DNA from: Robertmurraya_A mangrovi
Lineage (GTDB): Bacteria; Bacillota; Bacilli; Bacillales; Cytobacillaceae
Direction: 5' to 3'
DNA length: 64,000 nt
Assembly (NCBI RefSeq): GCF_034427655.1
Contig: NZ_JAXOFX010000005.1
Location: 1-64,000, forward strand
Shown piece after piece: positions 39,825-49,350 of this stretch (position 1 is the stretch's first letter; the number at the start of each line of letters is the position of its first letter). The notes under the pieces were generated by a model that was given only the letters and a program-made list of their open reading frames with translations, was not told where the DNA came from and did not search any database. Position numbers and translations under genes: made by a program.

Positions 39825-42002
39825 TTATTGCTTTACAGAAAATTTTGCCTTCGCCTCTAAACGACGACGATGTAAAATCGGTTCTGTATAGCCACTTGGC
39901 TGGTCATAGCCCTTAAACACAAGTTCACAAGCAGCTTGGAAGGCTACTGAATCGTTATAGTTATCTGCCATCGGTCGGTATGCTGCGTCTCCTGCATTTT
40001 GCTCATCTACTACTTTTGCCATCCTCTTTAAAGTTTCTAGCACTTGCTCTTCTGTTACTACCCCATGGTGTAACCAATTTGCCATATGCTGACTAGAGAT
40101 TCGCAGTGTCGCACGGTCTTCCATTAATCCCACATTGTTAATATCAGGTACTTTTGAACAGCCAATTCCTTGTTCCACCCAACGTACAACATAACCAAGG
40201 ATTCCTTGTGAATTGTTATCAAGTTCTTGCTGAATCTCTTCTTTAGACCAAGTCGGATTGCTTTCAACTGGGATGGTTAAAATATCGTCTCTTAAATCTT
40301 GCACATCTTTTAAGAGTTCGTTTTGCACTTCTCTCACATCCACTTGATGGTAGTGAAGAGCATGTAAAGTAGCCGCTGTAGGTGACGGAACCCAAGCTGT
40401 ATTCGCTCCCGCTTGTAGGTGACCCACTTTTTGCTTTAACATTTCTGCCATCATATCCGGCATAGCCCACATACCTTTTCCAATTTGTGCACGACCTTGG
40501 AAGCCGCTTTCTAATCCAACATTCACATTTGACTTCTCGTAACCTTGTAACCATTTAGACCCTTTCATATCATTCTTGCGGATCATAGGGCCAGCCTCCA
40601 TAGAGGTATGCATTTCGTCCCCTGTACGATCTAAGAAACCGGTGTTAATAAAAACCACTCTTTCTTTTACTTGGCTAATGCAATTTTTCAAGTTTAGAGA
40701 AGTCCGTCGCTCTTCATCCATTACTCCGATTTTTAATGTGTTCCGTTCTAAACCTAGCAAATCCTCCACACGGTCAAAAAGCTCATTCGCAAAGGCAACT
40801 TCTTCTGATCCATGCATTTTTGGCTTAACAATATATACAGAACCTTTAGAGGAGTTTTGGTATTTACCGTTAGCCAGTAATGAATGCTTGGCAAGAAGAC
40901 TCGTCATCACTGTATCCATTATGCCTTCAGGAAGCTCTTGACTATTCTCATCTAAAAGAGCATTTGTTGTCATTAAGTGACCAACATTACGTACAAACAT
41001 TAATGAACGTCCTTTTAATGTAACTTCTTCCCCAGTAGGTGAAGTGTACGTACGATCTGGATTAAGAGTACGTGTTAACGTTTTATCGCCTTTCTTGAAT
41101 TTTGCAGTAAGATCACCTTTCATTAATCCTAACCAGTTTCTATAGACAAGCACTTTATCTTCCGCGTCTACTGCAGCAACTGAATCTTCACAATCCATAA
41201 TAGTCGTTAAGGCAGATTCTAAAAGGACATCCTTTACTCCAGCTGGATCCGTCTTTCCGATTGGATGATTAGCGTCGATTTGAATTTCAAAGTGCAGTCC
41301 ATTATTTTTAAGTAAAACAACTGTCGGTTCCTCTGATTTGCCTTGATAGCCTACTAGTTTTTCCTCATTTACTAGTCCAGTTGTTTCTCCACTTTTTACG
41401 GTAACAACTAATTTTCCACCAACAACCGTATATTTCACTGCTTCCTTGTGTGAAAAACCATTTAAAGGAGCAGCTCGATCAAGAAATTCCCTCGCAAAAG
41501 TAATAACCTTTTCACCGCGAACAGGATTATAGCTTCCTTCACGAGTGGCACCATCTTCCTCACTGATTACATCAGTTCCGTATAGTGCATCATATAAGCT
41601 TCCCCATCTCGCATTCGCCGCGTTTAGAGCATAACGTGCATTATCTACTGGTACAACTAGCTGTGGTCCCGCTTGAAGCGCTACTTCTCCATCCACATTT
41701 TCAGTCGTCACTTGAAAATCTGCTACTTCAGGCTCTAAATAACCAATTTCCTGCAAGAATGCTTTATATTGATCAAAATTAAAATCATTATTGCTTTTGT
41801 GCCATGTATGAATTTTTTCCTGAATATCATCACGACGTTGTAACAAAGCTTTATTTTTTGGAGCAAGTTCATATACAAGTGTTTCTAAATCCGCCCAAAA
41901 CTGCTCCTGATTGAGCCTACTGCCAGGAAGTGCCTCTGAATTAACAAATTGATAAAGTTGTGGTGCTACTTGAAGTTTCCCTACTTTTACGTAATCTCCC
42001 AT
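39825..42002 (-). CDS. glcB: malate synthase G
   Basis: A 725-residue enzyme, the usual length of isoform G (about 720). It condenses glyoxylate with acetyl-CoA to malate. Visible signatures: TTIMDCEDSVAAVDAEDKVL with the metal ligands, GRSLMFVRNVGHLMTT, YIVKPKMHGSEEVAFANELF, KIGVMDEERRTSLNLK (catalytic Arg and Glu), FINTGFLDRTGDEMHTSMEA, IGKGMWAMPDMMAEML and GANTAWVPSPTAATLHALHY. AAGGAGG precedes the ATG. It follows glcD by 186 bases and leads the FAH-family gene. A palindrome CGAAAC/GTTTCG containing ACCGTT lies just upstream. Confidence 0.97.
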   Translation of the reverse strand: MGDYVKVGKLQVAPQLYQFVNSEALPGSRLNQEQFWADLETLVYELAPKNKALLQRRDDIQEKIHTWHKSNNDFNFDQYKAFLQEIGYLEPEVADFQVTTENVDGEVALQAGPQLVVPVDNARYALNAANARWGSLYDALYGTDVISEEDGATREGSYNPVRGEKVITFAREFLDRAAPLNGFSHKEAVKYTVVGGKLVVTVKSGETTGLVNEEKLVGYQGKSEEPTVVLLKNNGLHFEIQIDANHPIGKTDPAGVKDVLLESALTTIMDCEDSVAAVDAEDKVLVYRNWLGLMKGDLTAKFKKGDKTLTRTLNPDRTYTSPTGEEVTLKGRSLMFVRNVGHLMTTNALLDENSQELPEGIMDTVMTSLLAKHSLLANGKYQNSSKGSVYIVKPKMHGSEEVAFANELFDRVEDLLGLERNTLKIGVMDEERRTSLNLKNCISQVKERVVFINTGFLDRTGDEMHTSMEAGPMIRKNDMKGSKWLQGYEKSNVNVGLESGFQGRAQIGKGMWAMPDMMAEMLKQKVGHLQAGANTAWVPSPTAATLHALHYHQVDVREVQNELLKDVQDLRDDILTIPVESNPTWSKEEIQQELDNNSQGILGYVVRWVEQGIGCSKVPDINNVGLMEDRATLRISSQHMANWLHHGVVTEEQVLETLKRMAKVVDEQNAGDAAYRPMADNYNDSVAFQAACELVFKGYDQPSGYTEPILHRRRLEAKAKFSVKQ

Positions 42003-42048
42003 TCTATAATCCTCCTTAATTTAGAAAAACCCATATTGTTTGTTATTA

Positions 42049-42063
42049 CGAAACACCGTTTCG
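42049..42063. promoter_or_regulatory. palindrome upstream of glcB
   Basis: CGAAAC-ACC-GTTTCG is a perfect short palindrome 47 bases before the glcB start. It includes the ACCGTT hexamer shared with the iclR and permease upstream regions. Confidence 0.45.
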
Positions 42064-42188
42064 ATTAATCTTTAAAAAATCATAGCACAATTTGGAATTC
42101 ATTTTCAATTTATTTATCTGAAAAATGCGTCTATTATTTTTTATTAGTCGACCCGTACTGTTGTTTATCGTTCAAGTTGTTACCCGAA

Positions 42189-43646
42189 CTAAGAAGTAGC
42201 CTTCTCCTTCAACTCTTTTTTTATCTCTACACAGCGACCCGGTGTCGGAAATAACTTCCCAGCATTTAATAGATTTCGAGGATTAAAGACCTCTCTAATA
42301 TTGGTTTGAGCAATAATTTCCTCATCCTTGAAAACATAGCGCATTTCTTCTTTTTTCTCGATTCCAACTCCATGTTCGCCTGTTATCGTTCCACCTACAT
42401 CTGCACAAACCTGTAGACATGCACTTCCTGCTTCTAATGCTTTTTCCGTTTCACCAGGAACTCTTGCATCAAACAGGACAAGAGGATGTAAGTTTCCATC
42501 ACCTGCGTGAAAAATATTAGCAATCCTCAACCCAGAATCTTTACTAATTTGATTAATGCGTTCTAGTACTTCTGGTAATCGACTTCGTGGAATGACACCA
42601 TCCTGTACTAAATAATCAGGTGAGATAGCTCCCATCGCTCCAAATCCTGTTTTTCGGTTTGCCCACCATCTTGCCCTTTCAGCTTCATCCTTCGCAGCTC
42701 TTACTTCACGGACATTTCGGTTTTTACAAACTTCTAATATTTGATTGATTTGCTCATCAATTCCCGCAGATATTCCATCCACTTCAATAAGCAAAACCGC
42801 TTCAATATCTTTAGGATGACCCACTGGATAGGCCGCAGCCTCTACTCCTTCAATCGCTGTTTTGTCCATCATTTCAAGTGCAGCCGGAACAATTCCAGCA
42901 GAGATAATATCAGACACAGCCTTACTGCCGTCCTCAACTTTATCAAAGTAAGCAAGTACGGTTTGCTTTGCTTCAGGATTTTTTAAAATACGGACCGTTA
43001 TTTTTGTTACGATACCTAACGTTCCTTCCGATCCAGTCAATAATCCAAGTAAATCATAGCCAGGGGCATCTGGTATTCCGTTTGGGCTGATTTCAATAAT
43101 TTCTCCATTTGGCAATACAACCTCGAGCCCTAGTATATGGTTGGTCGTTACACCGTATTTCAAACAGTGTGCTCCTCCTGCATTTTCCGCCACATTTCCA
43201 CCAATTGTACAGCAGTACTGACTAGACGGGTCTGGAGCATAATAATAGCCTTTATCTGAAATAGAATTAGTAAGCTTGAGATTGACAAATCCCGGTTCAA
43301 CTACGGCACGTCTATTTTCTAGATCTACACTTAAAAGACGCTTCATTCTTACTAAGCTAATGATGACTTCTCCATTAATCGGTATCGCTCCTCCGCTCAA
43401 TCCCGTTCCTGCTCCACGTGCCAAAAACGGTAACGAGTTGTTTGAGCAATATTTGACAATTTCCGCTACTTCGCTTGTATCTTTCGGAAATACCACAGCA
43501 TATGGTAAGTGCTTATGAATAGTAAAACCATCACAATCGTAAGCTATTAAATCTTCTTTTTTGTATAAAATAGATTGGGCATTTCCTACAATTTTTGCTA
43601 GATTTAAAATATGTTTATCGTTTGTCTTCATCCCCTTTAGCTTCAT
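42189..43646 (-). CDS. glcD: glycolate oxidase FAD-binding subunit GlcD
   Basis: A 485-residue FAD-linked oxidase of the vanillyl-alcohol-oxidase fold. The FAD domain has YAVVFPKDTSEVAEIVKYCS, FLARGAGTGLSGGAIPIN and GNVAENAGGAHCLKYGVTTN; LLGLLTGSEGTLGIVTKITV follows. The C-terminal domain shows RIANIFHAGDGNLHPLVLFD and TGEHGVGIEKKEEM. With GlcE and GlcF it oxidises glycolate to glyoxylate at the membrane. Its ATG overlaps the glcF stop by four bases (ATGA) with AAGGAGGGG before it, so translation is coupled. Confidence 0.95.
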   Translation of the reverse strand: MKLKGMKTNDKHILNLAKIVGNAQSILYKKEDLIAYDCDGFTIHKHLPYAVVFPKDTSEVAEIVKYCSNNSLPFLARGAGTGLSGGAIPINGEVIISLVRMKRLLSVDLENRRAVVEPGFVNLKLTNSISDKGYYYAPDPSSQYCCTIGGNVAENAGGAHCLKYGVTTNHILGLEVVLPNGEIIEISPNGIPDAPGYDLLGLLTGSEGTLGIVTKITVRILKNPEAKQTVLAYFDKVEDGSKAVSDIISAGIVPAALEMMDKTAIEGVEAAAYPVGHPKDIEAVLLIEVDGISAGIDEQINQILEVCKNRNVREVRAAKDEAERARWWANRKTGFGAMGAISPDYLVQDGVIPRSRLPEVLERINQISKDSGLRIANIFHAGDGNLHPLVLFDARVPGETEKALEAGSACLQVCADVGGTITGEHGVGIEKKEEMRYVFKDEEIIAQTNIREVFNPRNLLNAGKLFPTPGRCVEIKKELKEKATS

Positions 43647-45001
43647 GATTTCCCCTCCTTACCATCTTCTTTTTGGTAAGCCCAATCTAGTAATTGAACG
43701 GTATGGACGATTTTTTGATTTCTACCGTATTTTTTTACACCCATTGCCATCTGAAGCATGCAACCAGGGTTCCCCATGGAAATCATTTCGACATCTTCAG
43801 GAACGTTTTCCATCTTACTTTCAAGAACCGCATTAGCCATTTCTGGATTGGTAATATTGTATATCCCTGCACTACCACAGCATCGGTCAGAATTTGGCAT
43901 ATGCACCATTTCTACACCAGGTATATTAATTAATAGATCACGAGGTTCTTGTCTAACTCCTTGACCATGGGCTAAGTGACAGGCATCATGGTATGTAATT
44001 CTTGTGTTTAACTCTCCCTTCGGTTTTTCATATCCTGTGTCATACAAGTATTTAGAAATATCCTCTACTTTTTTTGAAAACTCTTCTGCCTTTTCATGCC
44101 ACTCTGGATCTTCTCTAAATAACTCTGGATATTCTCTTAACATACAGCCACAACCAGCAGCGTTAACAATAACCTTCTCTGAATCTTTGAAAGCCTCAAT
44201 ATTTTGCTTGGCCAGTTTCCTACCCATGTCACGGTCACCAGCATGAACATGCAAAGCTCCACAGCACGTTTGATTTTTCGGGATCACTACGTCATTGCCA
44301 TTTCTCGTTAATACATTAATAGTCGATTCATTAATATCGCTAAACATAACATCCATTACGCAGCCAGTTAGCATAGAAACCTCGTGTTTCGTTTCTACTT
44401 TAGCTCTAATCACGTTTTCATTCTGATATTTTTTTCTGACTGAATCTTTTACTTCCGGCATAATGGATTCCATATCTACTAGATGTTGTGGCATGATATT
44501 TATAAGTCCCGTTTTTCGAACCACTTTCTGCAAACCACTTTTTTGATAAAACTTAAGTAAGCTGCCAAGAGTATTTAAACGATTTTGATGAGGAAATAAC
44601 CCTTCTAAAAATACCTTGCTAACAGCACCCTTCATTCCAGTTAATGGTATCGCCTGACGAATTTGCCCTCTAGCTTCTTCAATTAAACCACCTACATCTA
44701 CATCAGCAGGACAAGCTGTTGTACAGGCACGACAGTCTAAACAAGCAAACACTGGCTCCATGAAATGCTCGTTTACTTCAAGCTTCCCTTCAGCAACGGA
44801 CTTGATTAGATGAACCCTTCCACGGGGAGAATGTTGTTCCTGGCCCGTCAAATCATACGTTGGACAGGATTCTAAACACATTCCACAGTGAACACAATCA
44901 GCCCATTTATTCTCATCAGGTGGATCACTCCAAAGATAATTACTTAAGCTTTTCGTTGTACATGTAGGATCTAATTTTAGCTCTGATTCGTTTACACTCA
45001 T
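43643..45001 (-). CDS. glcF: glycolate oxidase iron-sulfur subunit GlcF
   Basis: A 452-residue protein with two N-terminal 4Fe-4S clusters: CVHCGMCLESCPTYDLTG (ending in the SPRGR turn) and CLDCRACTTACPADVDVGG. Two cysteine-rich CCG domains follow (TGCVMDVMFSDINE, NQTCCGALHVHAGD, ACHLAHGQGVRQEPRDLL, SDRCCGSAGIYNIT), typical of heterodisulfide-reductase-like subunits. It carries electrons from GlcD/GlcE to the membrane quinone pool. GGGAGG precedes the ATG, two bases after the glcE stop, so all three genes are one operon. Confidence 0.95.
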   Translation of the reverse strand: MSVNESELKLDPTCTTKSLSNYLWSDPPDENKWADCVHCGMCLESCPTYDLTGQEQHSPRGRVHLIKSVAEGKLEVNEHFMEPVFACLDCRACTTACPADVDVGGLIEEARGQIRQAIPLTGMKGAVSKVFLEGLFPHQNRLNTLGSLLKFYQKSGLQKVVRKTGLINIMPQHLVDMESIMPEVKDSVRKKYQNENVIRAKVETKHEVSMLTGCVMDVMFSDINESTINVLTRNGNDVVIPKNQTCCGALHVHAGDRDMGRKLAKQNIEAFKDSEKVIVNAAGCGCMLREYPELFREDPEWHEKAEEFSKKVEDISKYLYDTGYEKPKGELNTRITYHDACHLAHGQGVRQEPRDLLINIPGVEMVHMPNSDRCCGSAGIYNITNPEMANAVLESKMENVPEDVEMISMGNPGCMLQMAMGVKKYGRNQKIVHTVQLLDWAYQKEDGKEGKS

Positions 45002-45003
45002 CT

Positions 45004-46323
45004 CTAAATTCCTCCCACGTATCGATTCACATTAAGAATTTGGTTTGGATCAATGGTTCTTTTAATGCCTTCTAATAAGAGAAAATAAGCTGGTTTCTCT
45101 CCCCAAGCTTTTACTTTTTGACGCAGATGAAATGGTAGATGTTTTACTACTACATAGCCCCCAATTGTTGACACAAATTCCCTTAAATGTTGAATAGCCG
45201 CAGTAACATCTTCGCTAGTACCCTTTAAATGTAGTTGACATAAACCATGACCTAATCCGCCATGTCCCTGAATTTCAAGTTTAAATGCATCGGCAGCTAG
45301 TTGACTCTCCTTTAACACAGTTAAAATATCTAAATTGACCACTCCAATTTTTAAAGTAGCCTCTGTTTGCTGTTGGTTAACTAGGTTGACACCATTAGGA
45401 CCAATGTTATAAAAACGGTTCCAAAAATCTTCTGCTTCCTGTTTTTTTAATAGTGAAAAATTGGAGTTTGCTGGCTGAACTTTTTGGATATATTTTTCCT
45501 GATAGTGTACGGAGCTCTCTACATCTTCTAAACTAATTGCTAAAGTATAATTTTCTTTCCCTGTTAGCATTTTTGATAGAGTTGGATTTAATAATTCTAG
45601 ACAAACAGGCTCCATCATGGAATCTAGCAAAGTAACAGCAAACGATTTTACCTCCTCCATAATTGTTTCTTGAAAGGAAATTAATATTAAACTTTCATAC
45701 TTTGGTAAAGGTCTGAGCTTTAGAGTTAATTCTGAAATGACACCTAATGTCCCCATCGAACCAATAAAAAGCTTATTCATGTCATATCCGGCAACGTTCT
45801 TAACCACTTTCCCACCTGAACGGATCACTTTACCATCCGGATAAACCGTTCTTAGCCCTATAACAGCATCCCTTGCTGAGCCGTACCCTAATCTCTTTGG
45901 GCCACTATCATTTGCTGCGATAATTCCACCTATTGTGGCATACTCCGGCCAAAACGGATCTAAGGAAATTCTTTGTTTATACTTGGCTAAGTAATCCTGT
46001 AACTCTTTAAAAGGTGTACCCGCCCGTACCGTTAGCGTCATATCACCCACCGTGTGTTCAACAATGCCTTTATAATTCGCTAGTGAAAGTAGAATATCAG
46101 CAGACTCCATTTCACCGCCGAAACCTCTTTTAGTACCACCGCTAACAACATTTATCTTTAATCCATGTTGATTAGCAAGTTGTAAAATCTTTGAGATTTC
46201 ACTTTCTAATGTTGGATAGACGGTAATCTCTCCATTGTTCCCTAGATGGTGAGGGTTACCTTCTACTATGAGAGTATTAGGAAGTAATCCTTTGAGGTCA
46301 GCTGCTGTTTTCGTTTCTACCAA
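45004..46323 (-). CDS. glcE: glycolate oxidase FAD-binding subunit GlcE
   Basis: A 439-residue FAD-binding protein, longer than E. coli GlcE (350). The FAD domain shows ITVYPTLESEISKILQLANQ, INVVSGGTKRGFGG, WPEYATIGGIIAANDSGPKR and GGKVVKNVAGYDMNKLFIGS followed by MGTLGVISELTLKL. The C-terminus ends IDPNQILNVNRYVGGI. It works in the GlcDEF complex. Start is TTG at 46323 eight bases after GGAGGTG. It lies 64 bases downstream of the GntR-type regulator gene and probably forms one transcript with it. Confidence 0.92.
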   Translation of the reverse strand: MVETKTAADLKGLLPNTLIVEGNPHHLGNNGEITVYPTLESEISKILQLANQHGLKINVVSGGTKRGFGGEMESADILLSLANYKGIVEHTVGDMTLTVRAGTPFKELQDYLAKYKQRISLDPFWPEYATIGGIIAANDSGPKRLGYGSARDAVIGLRTVYPDGKVIRSGGKVVKNVAGYDMNKLFIGSMGTLGVISELTLKLRPLPKYESLILISFQETIMEEVKSFAVTLLDSMMEPVCLELLNPTLSKMLTGKENYTLAISLEDVESSVHYQEKYIQKVQPANSNFSLLKKQEAEDFWNRFYNIGPNGVNLVNQQQTEATLKIGVVNLDILTVLKESQLAADAFKLEIQGHGGLGHGLCQLHLKGTSEDVTAAIQHLREFVSTIGGYVVVKHLPFHLRQKVKAWGEKPAYFLLLEGIKRTIDPNQILNVNRYVGGI

Positions 46324-46387
46324 TGAATACGCACCTCCAATTGTTTGTTACAAAGCAGCGTTTCTATAAAATTACTAAAAAGTTTCA

Positions 46388-47077
46388 TTACCCTTGTTTG
46401 GAGCATTCTAAAATACTATTTTGTAAGATTTCTTCCACAAAATTCAGGTGCTTAATCATATTTTCCTTTGCACTCTGTGGGTTGTTATTTTTGATTGATA
46501 TGAATATTTCTTTATGCTGTTCGAAAATGGTTTGGACAATGGTAGGATCTTGTTGGATAAATTGGTGAAAGTCGTTCATTGCTTTTTTGGTGGTGGATGA
46601 GATGAATTGAATTAATTGATGGATGATTTCATTACCTGATGCTTGAGCAATAGTACGATGGAAGTGATAGTCTGATTCCCACCCTGGATGGTCAATGACC
46701 TCTTGCATTTCGTTCAGATCTTGATTAGAGCGATTTATGGCTGCCATTTCAGCAATGCCTGCTTCTAAGATTTTTCTTACTTGAAAAAGTTCACTGATAT
46801 CCTTGGATGAAGGTAGTAAGAGAGTCTGGTTAAATAATTTGTTTGAATTTAATTCAAGTACAAATGTCCCTTCTCCTTGTTTTACATCAACCATTCCCTT
46901 TCCTTTTAAAGTGGTTAATGCATCACGAATAGCCGAGCGTCCAACCCCAAAGAGATCACAGAGTTCACGAACAGATGGGAGTTTTTCACCGGGTTTGGCT
47001 GCCCCTGAGAGAATCATATTTTCTAATTGTTCAGCTACTGATTCAGACACTTTTTTGACAGCAATTTTTTCTAACAT
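46388..47077 (-). CDS. GntR/FadR-family transcriptional regulator of the glc operon
   Basis: A 229-residue FadR-type regulator. The winged helix is EQLENMILSGAAKPGEKLPS, VRELCDLFGVGRSAIRDALT and LKGKGMVDVKQGEGTFV. The C-terminal FCD domain has FQVRKILEAGIAEMAAINRS, DYHFHRTIAQASGNEIIHQL and EQHKEIFISIKNNNPQSAKE, whose His residues bind a metal used to bind carboxylic-acid effectors. Relatives include GlcC and LldR, so glycolate or lactate is the expected effector. ATG 47077 follows GGAGGTG. A palindrome just upstream is the likely operator. Confidence 0.9.
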   Translation of the reverse strand: MLEKIAVKKVSESVAEQLENMILSGAAKPGEKLPSVRELCDLFGVGRSAIRDALTTLKGKGMVDVKQGEGTFVLELNSNKLFNQTLLLPSSKDISELFQVRKILEAGIAEMAAINRSNQDLNEMQEVIDHPGWESDYHFHRTIAQASGNEIIHQLIQFISSTTKKAMNDFHQFIQQDPTIVQTIFEQHKEIFISIKNNNPQSAKENMIKHLNFVEEILQNSILECSKQG

Positions 47078-47100
47078 AGATTCACCTCCATTGGTATGGG

Positions 47101-47125
47101 ATATCACATATCAGATATGTTATAT
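47101..47125. promoter_or_regulatory. palindromic operator upstream of the GntR-type regulator
   Basis: ACATATC-A-GATATGT (47106-47120) is a perfect palindrome around one base and extends to 25 bases (ATATC.../...TATAT) with one mismatch. It lies 24 bases before the start codon, as expected for autoregulation by a FadR-type dimer. Confidence 0.6.
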
Positions 47126-47202
47126 CTTACAACGACCCAATCAATAATATGCCTATTTTAATGAAGTTATATTTAAAGCTATTACTAACTAGAGAATAAA
47201 CA

Positions 47203-47242
47203 AAAAAGACAAACCTGTATCTTTAACAGATTTGTCTTTTTG
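47203..47242 (-). terminator. terminator of the PBP gene
   Basis: On the minus strand AAAAAGACAAATCTGT and ACAGGTTTGTCTTTTT form a long stem with one mismatch, ending in a T run. Confidence 0.88.
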
Positions 47243-47253
47243 ATTAGTTTATA

Positions 47254-49350
47254 CTATTGAGGCTGCCCATCTGCTGTTTCTTCTTCAGTAGTTGCTTCTT
47301 CCTCTGGTAAATTCATATTTCTATTCTCTTCATATTTTACAAATGCTTCAATTGAGCGGTTCGCGATTTTTTTGTTAATTGGGTACTGGTCATTGGAAGC
47401 CCAAGGTACAACTACCGAAATAGCAACCTTAGGATTCTTCGAAGGATAGTATCCAACAAACGTTAAGTTATATGTTGCCTGCCCCCATTTTGAGCGGTCA
47501 GGACCATAATAGAAGGTTTGGGCTGTTCCTGTTTTACCAGCTACATCATGCTTGAATGAAGTATACGCTGTTCCACCAGGCTCTTGAACTACTTGACGGA
47601 AACCTTCTTGAACCCTCTTAATATCATCTTCAGTGTTTAAAATATTATTTAATACTTCCGGTTGGATAGGCTGAATAATCGGTCCTAAACCAACTTCTCT
47701 TGTAGGTTCATGAATACTAGATACTAGATGTGGCTTTACTCTCATTCCACCATTTGCAATGGCTGATACGTACTGCGCCATTTGTAGAGGAGTATACGTG
47801 TCGAATTGTCCAATGGACATGTCTAGTAATAGACCTGGGTTAGTCGGATCTCCTTGGAAACCTTTCCCTTCATTAGGTAAATCAATACCTGTAGGAATTC
47901 CTAAACCAAACTGTTTATAAATGTTTCGTAACTGTAAGAAAGATTCATTTTTAATTGGTAATCCACCATGCGGTACATAATTTACCCCAGCCATTTTCAT
48001 AACCGTTTTAAACATATAGACGTTACTTGATTGTTTTAGAGCAGTAAGATCAGAAATATTCCCCATCGTCTTCCAACTCTGTTTTGGTTTTGGAGCTCCA
48101 GCTAGATAAACAGGGGCATCATGTAGAATTGTTCCATGTCCAATGGCACCTGTTTGGTAACCTGCTAAAACCGTAGCTCCTTTAATCGTACTTCCTATTT
48201 CATATTGACTCGCAAATGTACCAACAGAATAATCTAAGAAGGCACCTCTTTTTTCAGGATCTGTCATTTTACCAGCAATACTGAGAACTTCACCAGAATA
48301 TGGATCCATCATGACAACAAATGCTCGGTCTAATAATCCGTTCCCTCTTCCTGACTTTGCATCAGCAATTTCTTCTTCTAATATTTTCTCTACCTCTTTT
48401 TGAAGTTGAGCGTTCACACTTAATCTTAAATCATTTCCTCTTGATCCTTCTGAGACAAGAACTTCATCTACTACATTTCCGTTGCGGTCTGTAATATATT
48501 TCTTCTTCCCTTTTTTCGGATGTAAAAGTTCTTCATACTGATACTCTAGATAACTTTTTCCAACTCGGTCATTCCTTGAATAACCTCTAGAAAGATAATA
48601 GCTGCTACGTTCTTCTAAAATCCCTTGTTGGGCAGATGTTACGCTTCCTAATACTGGACGGAACATCTCGCCAAATGGATACTTTCTTTTCCAGTCTGTT
48701 AAAATATCTACCCCTGGAAGATAGGCAAGATTCTCTGAGACTTTAGCCATTTCTTCCTTTGTTAACCCTTCTGACTTTAAAATCTGGATTTCATACATAT
48801 ACCCGCTCGTCATTCTCTTGTAGAGAATAGCTTCAGCTAGTTCATTTTTCTTAACGGCTTTCTTTGCTTCTTCAGAAACTCTCTCCACTTGAAGTGCATA
48901 TGTCTCTTTTGGAGTTAGTTTCAACTCTTCATCAGTTAAAAGCGCTTTAGCTTCCTCTGGATAGGCTGCTAGCCAATAGTCAATTAAATCACGATCTTTG
49001 TATTTCTCATTCTTTAAACTTATTAGTTTAGCAAGCTTTCTAGCTACATCAATTTTATCAGCTGCTTTCATACCCGGTTCTTCCGAAAAAGCAACTGCAT
49101 CCATGCCTTCGTTATCAACGATAATCTCTCCGTGACGGTCAAACATCTTACCCCGTGGCGCCGGAAGGCTTACTACAGTAGCATCTTGGCGAGTAACTTC
49201 TTTTTTATACGACTCACCAAATACGATTTGAACTACACCGAGCCTAACAATTAACATCGTAAACAAGCAAAATATGAAAAAGAATAGTAAGTTCAAACGA
49301 AAAACTCTAGTTTTCGTATACTTTTTCTTTCTTTGTCTTTCCTCAGGCAC
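47254..49350 (-). CDS. class B penicillin-binding protein (PbpA/PbpH type transpeptidase)
   Basis: A 698-residue membrane-anchored D,D-transpeptidase that crosslinks peptidoglycan. TM at about 19-41 is followed by a PBP dimerisation domain (about 60-310: LPAPRGKMFDRHGEIIVDNE) and a transpeptidase domain (about 350-660). The active site is complete: SxxK in EIGSTIKGATV, SxN in LKQSSNVYMF and KTG in DVAGKTGTAQTF. The C-terminal tail is Glu-rich (EEEATTEEETADGQPQ). It matches the rod-shape PBPs PbpA and PbpH of B. subtilis. Start is GTG at 49350 with AAGGGGG upstream. Confidence 0.93.
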   Translation of the reverse strand: MPEERQRKKKYTKTRVFRLNLLFFFIFCLFTMLIVRLGVVQIVFGESYKKEVTRQDATVVSLPAPRGKMFDRHGEIIVDNEGMDAVAFSEEPGMKAADKIDVARKLAKLISLKNEKYKDRDLIDYWLAAYPEEAKALLTDEELKLTPKETYALQVERVSEEAKKAVKKNELAEAILYKRMTSGYMYEIQILKSEGLTKEEMAKVSENLAYLPGVDILTDWKRKYPFGEMFRPVLGSVTSAQQGILEERSSYYLSRGYSRNDRVGKSYLEYQYEELLHPKKGKKKYITDRNGNVVDEVLVSEGSRGNDLRLSVNAQLQKEVEKILEEEIADAKSGRGNGLLDRAFVVMMDPYSGEVLSIAGKMTDPEKRGAFLDYSVGTFASQYEIGSTIKGATVLAGYQTGAIGHGTILHDAPVYLAGAPKPKQSWKTMGNISDLTALKQSSNVYMFKTVMKMAGVNYVPHGGLPIKNESFLQLRNIYKQFGLGIPTGIDLPNEGKGFQGDPTNPGLLLDMSIGQFDTYTPLQMAQYVSAIANGGMRVKPHLVSSIHEPTREVGLGPIIQPIQPEVLNNILNTEDDIKRVQEGFRQVVQEPGGTAYTSFKHDVAGKTGTAQTFYYGPDRSKWGQATYNLTFVGYYPSKNPKVAISVVVPWASNDQYPINKKIANRSIEAFVKYEENRNMNLPEEEATTEEETADGQPQ

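Noticed and set aside
43561..44246. Several open frames antisense to glcD/glcF
   Set aside because: Shadows of well-supported enzyme genes.
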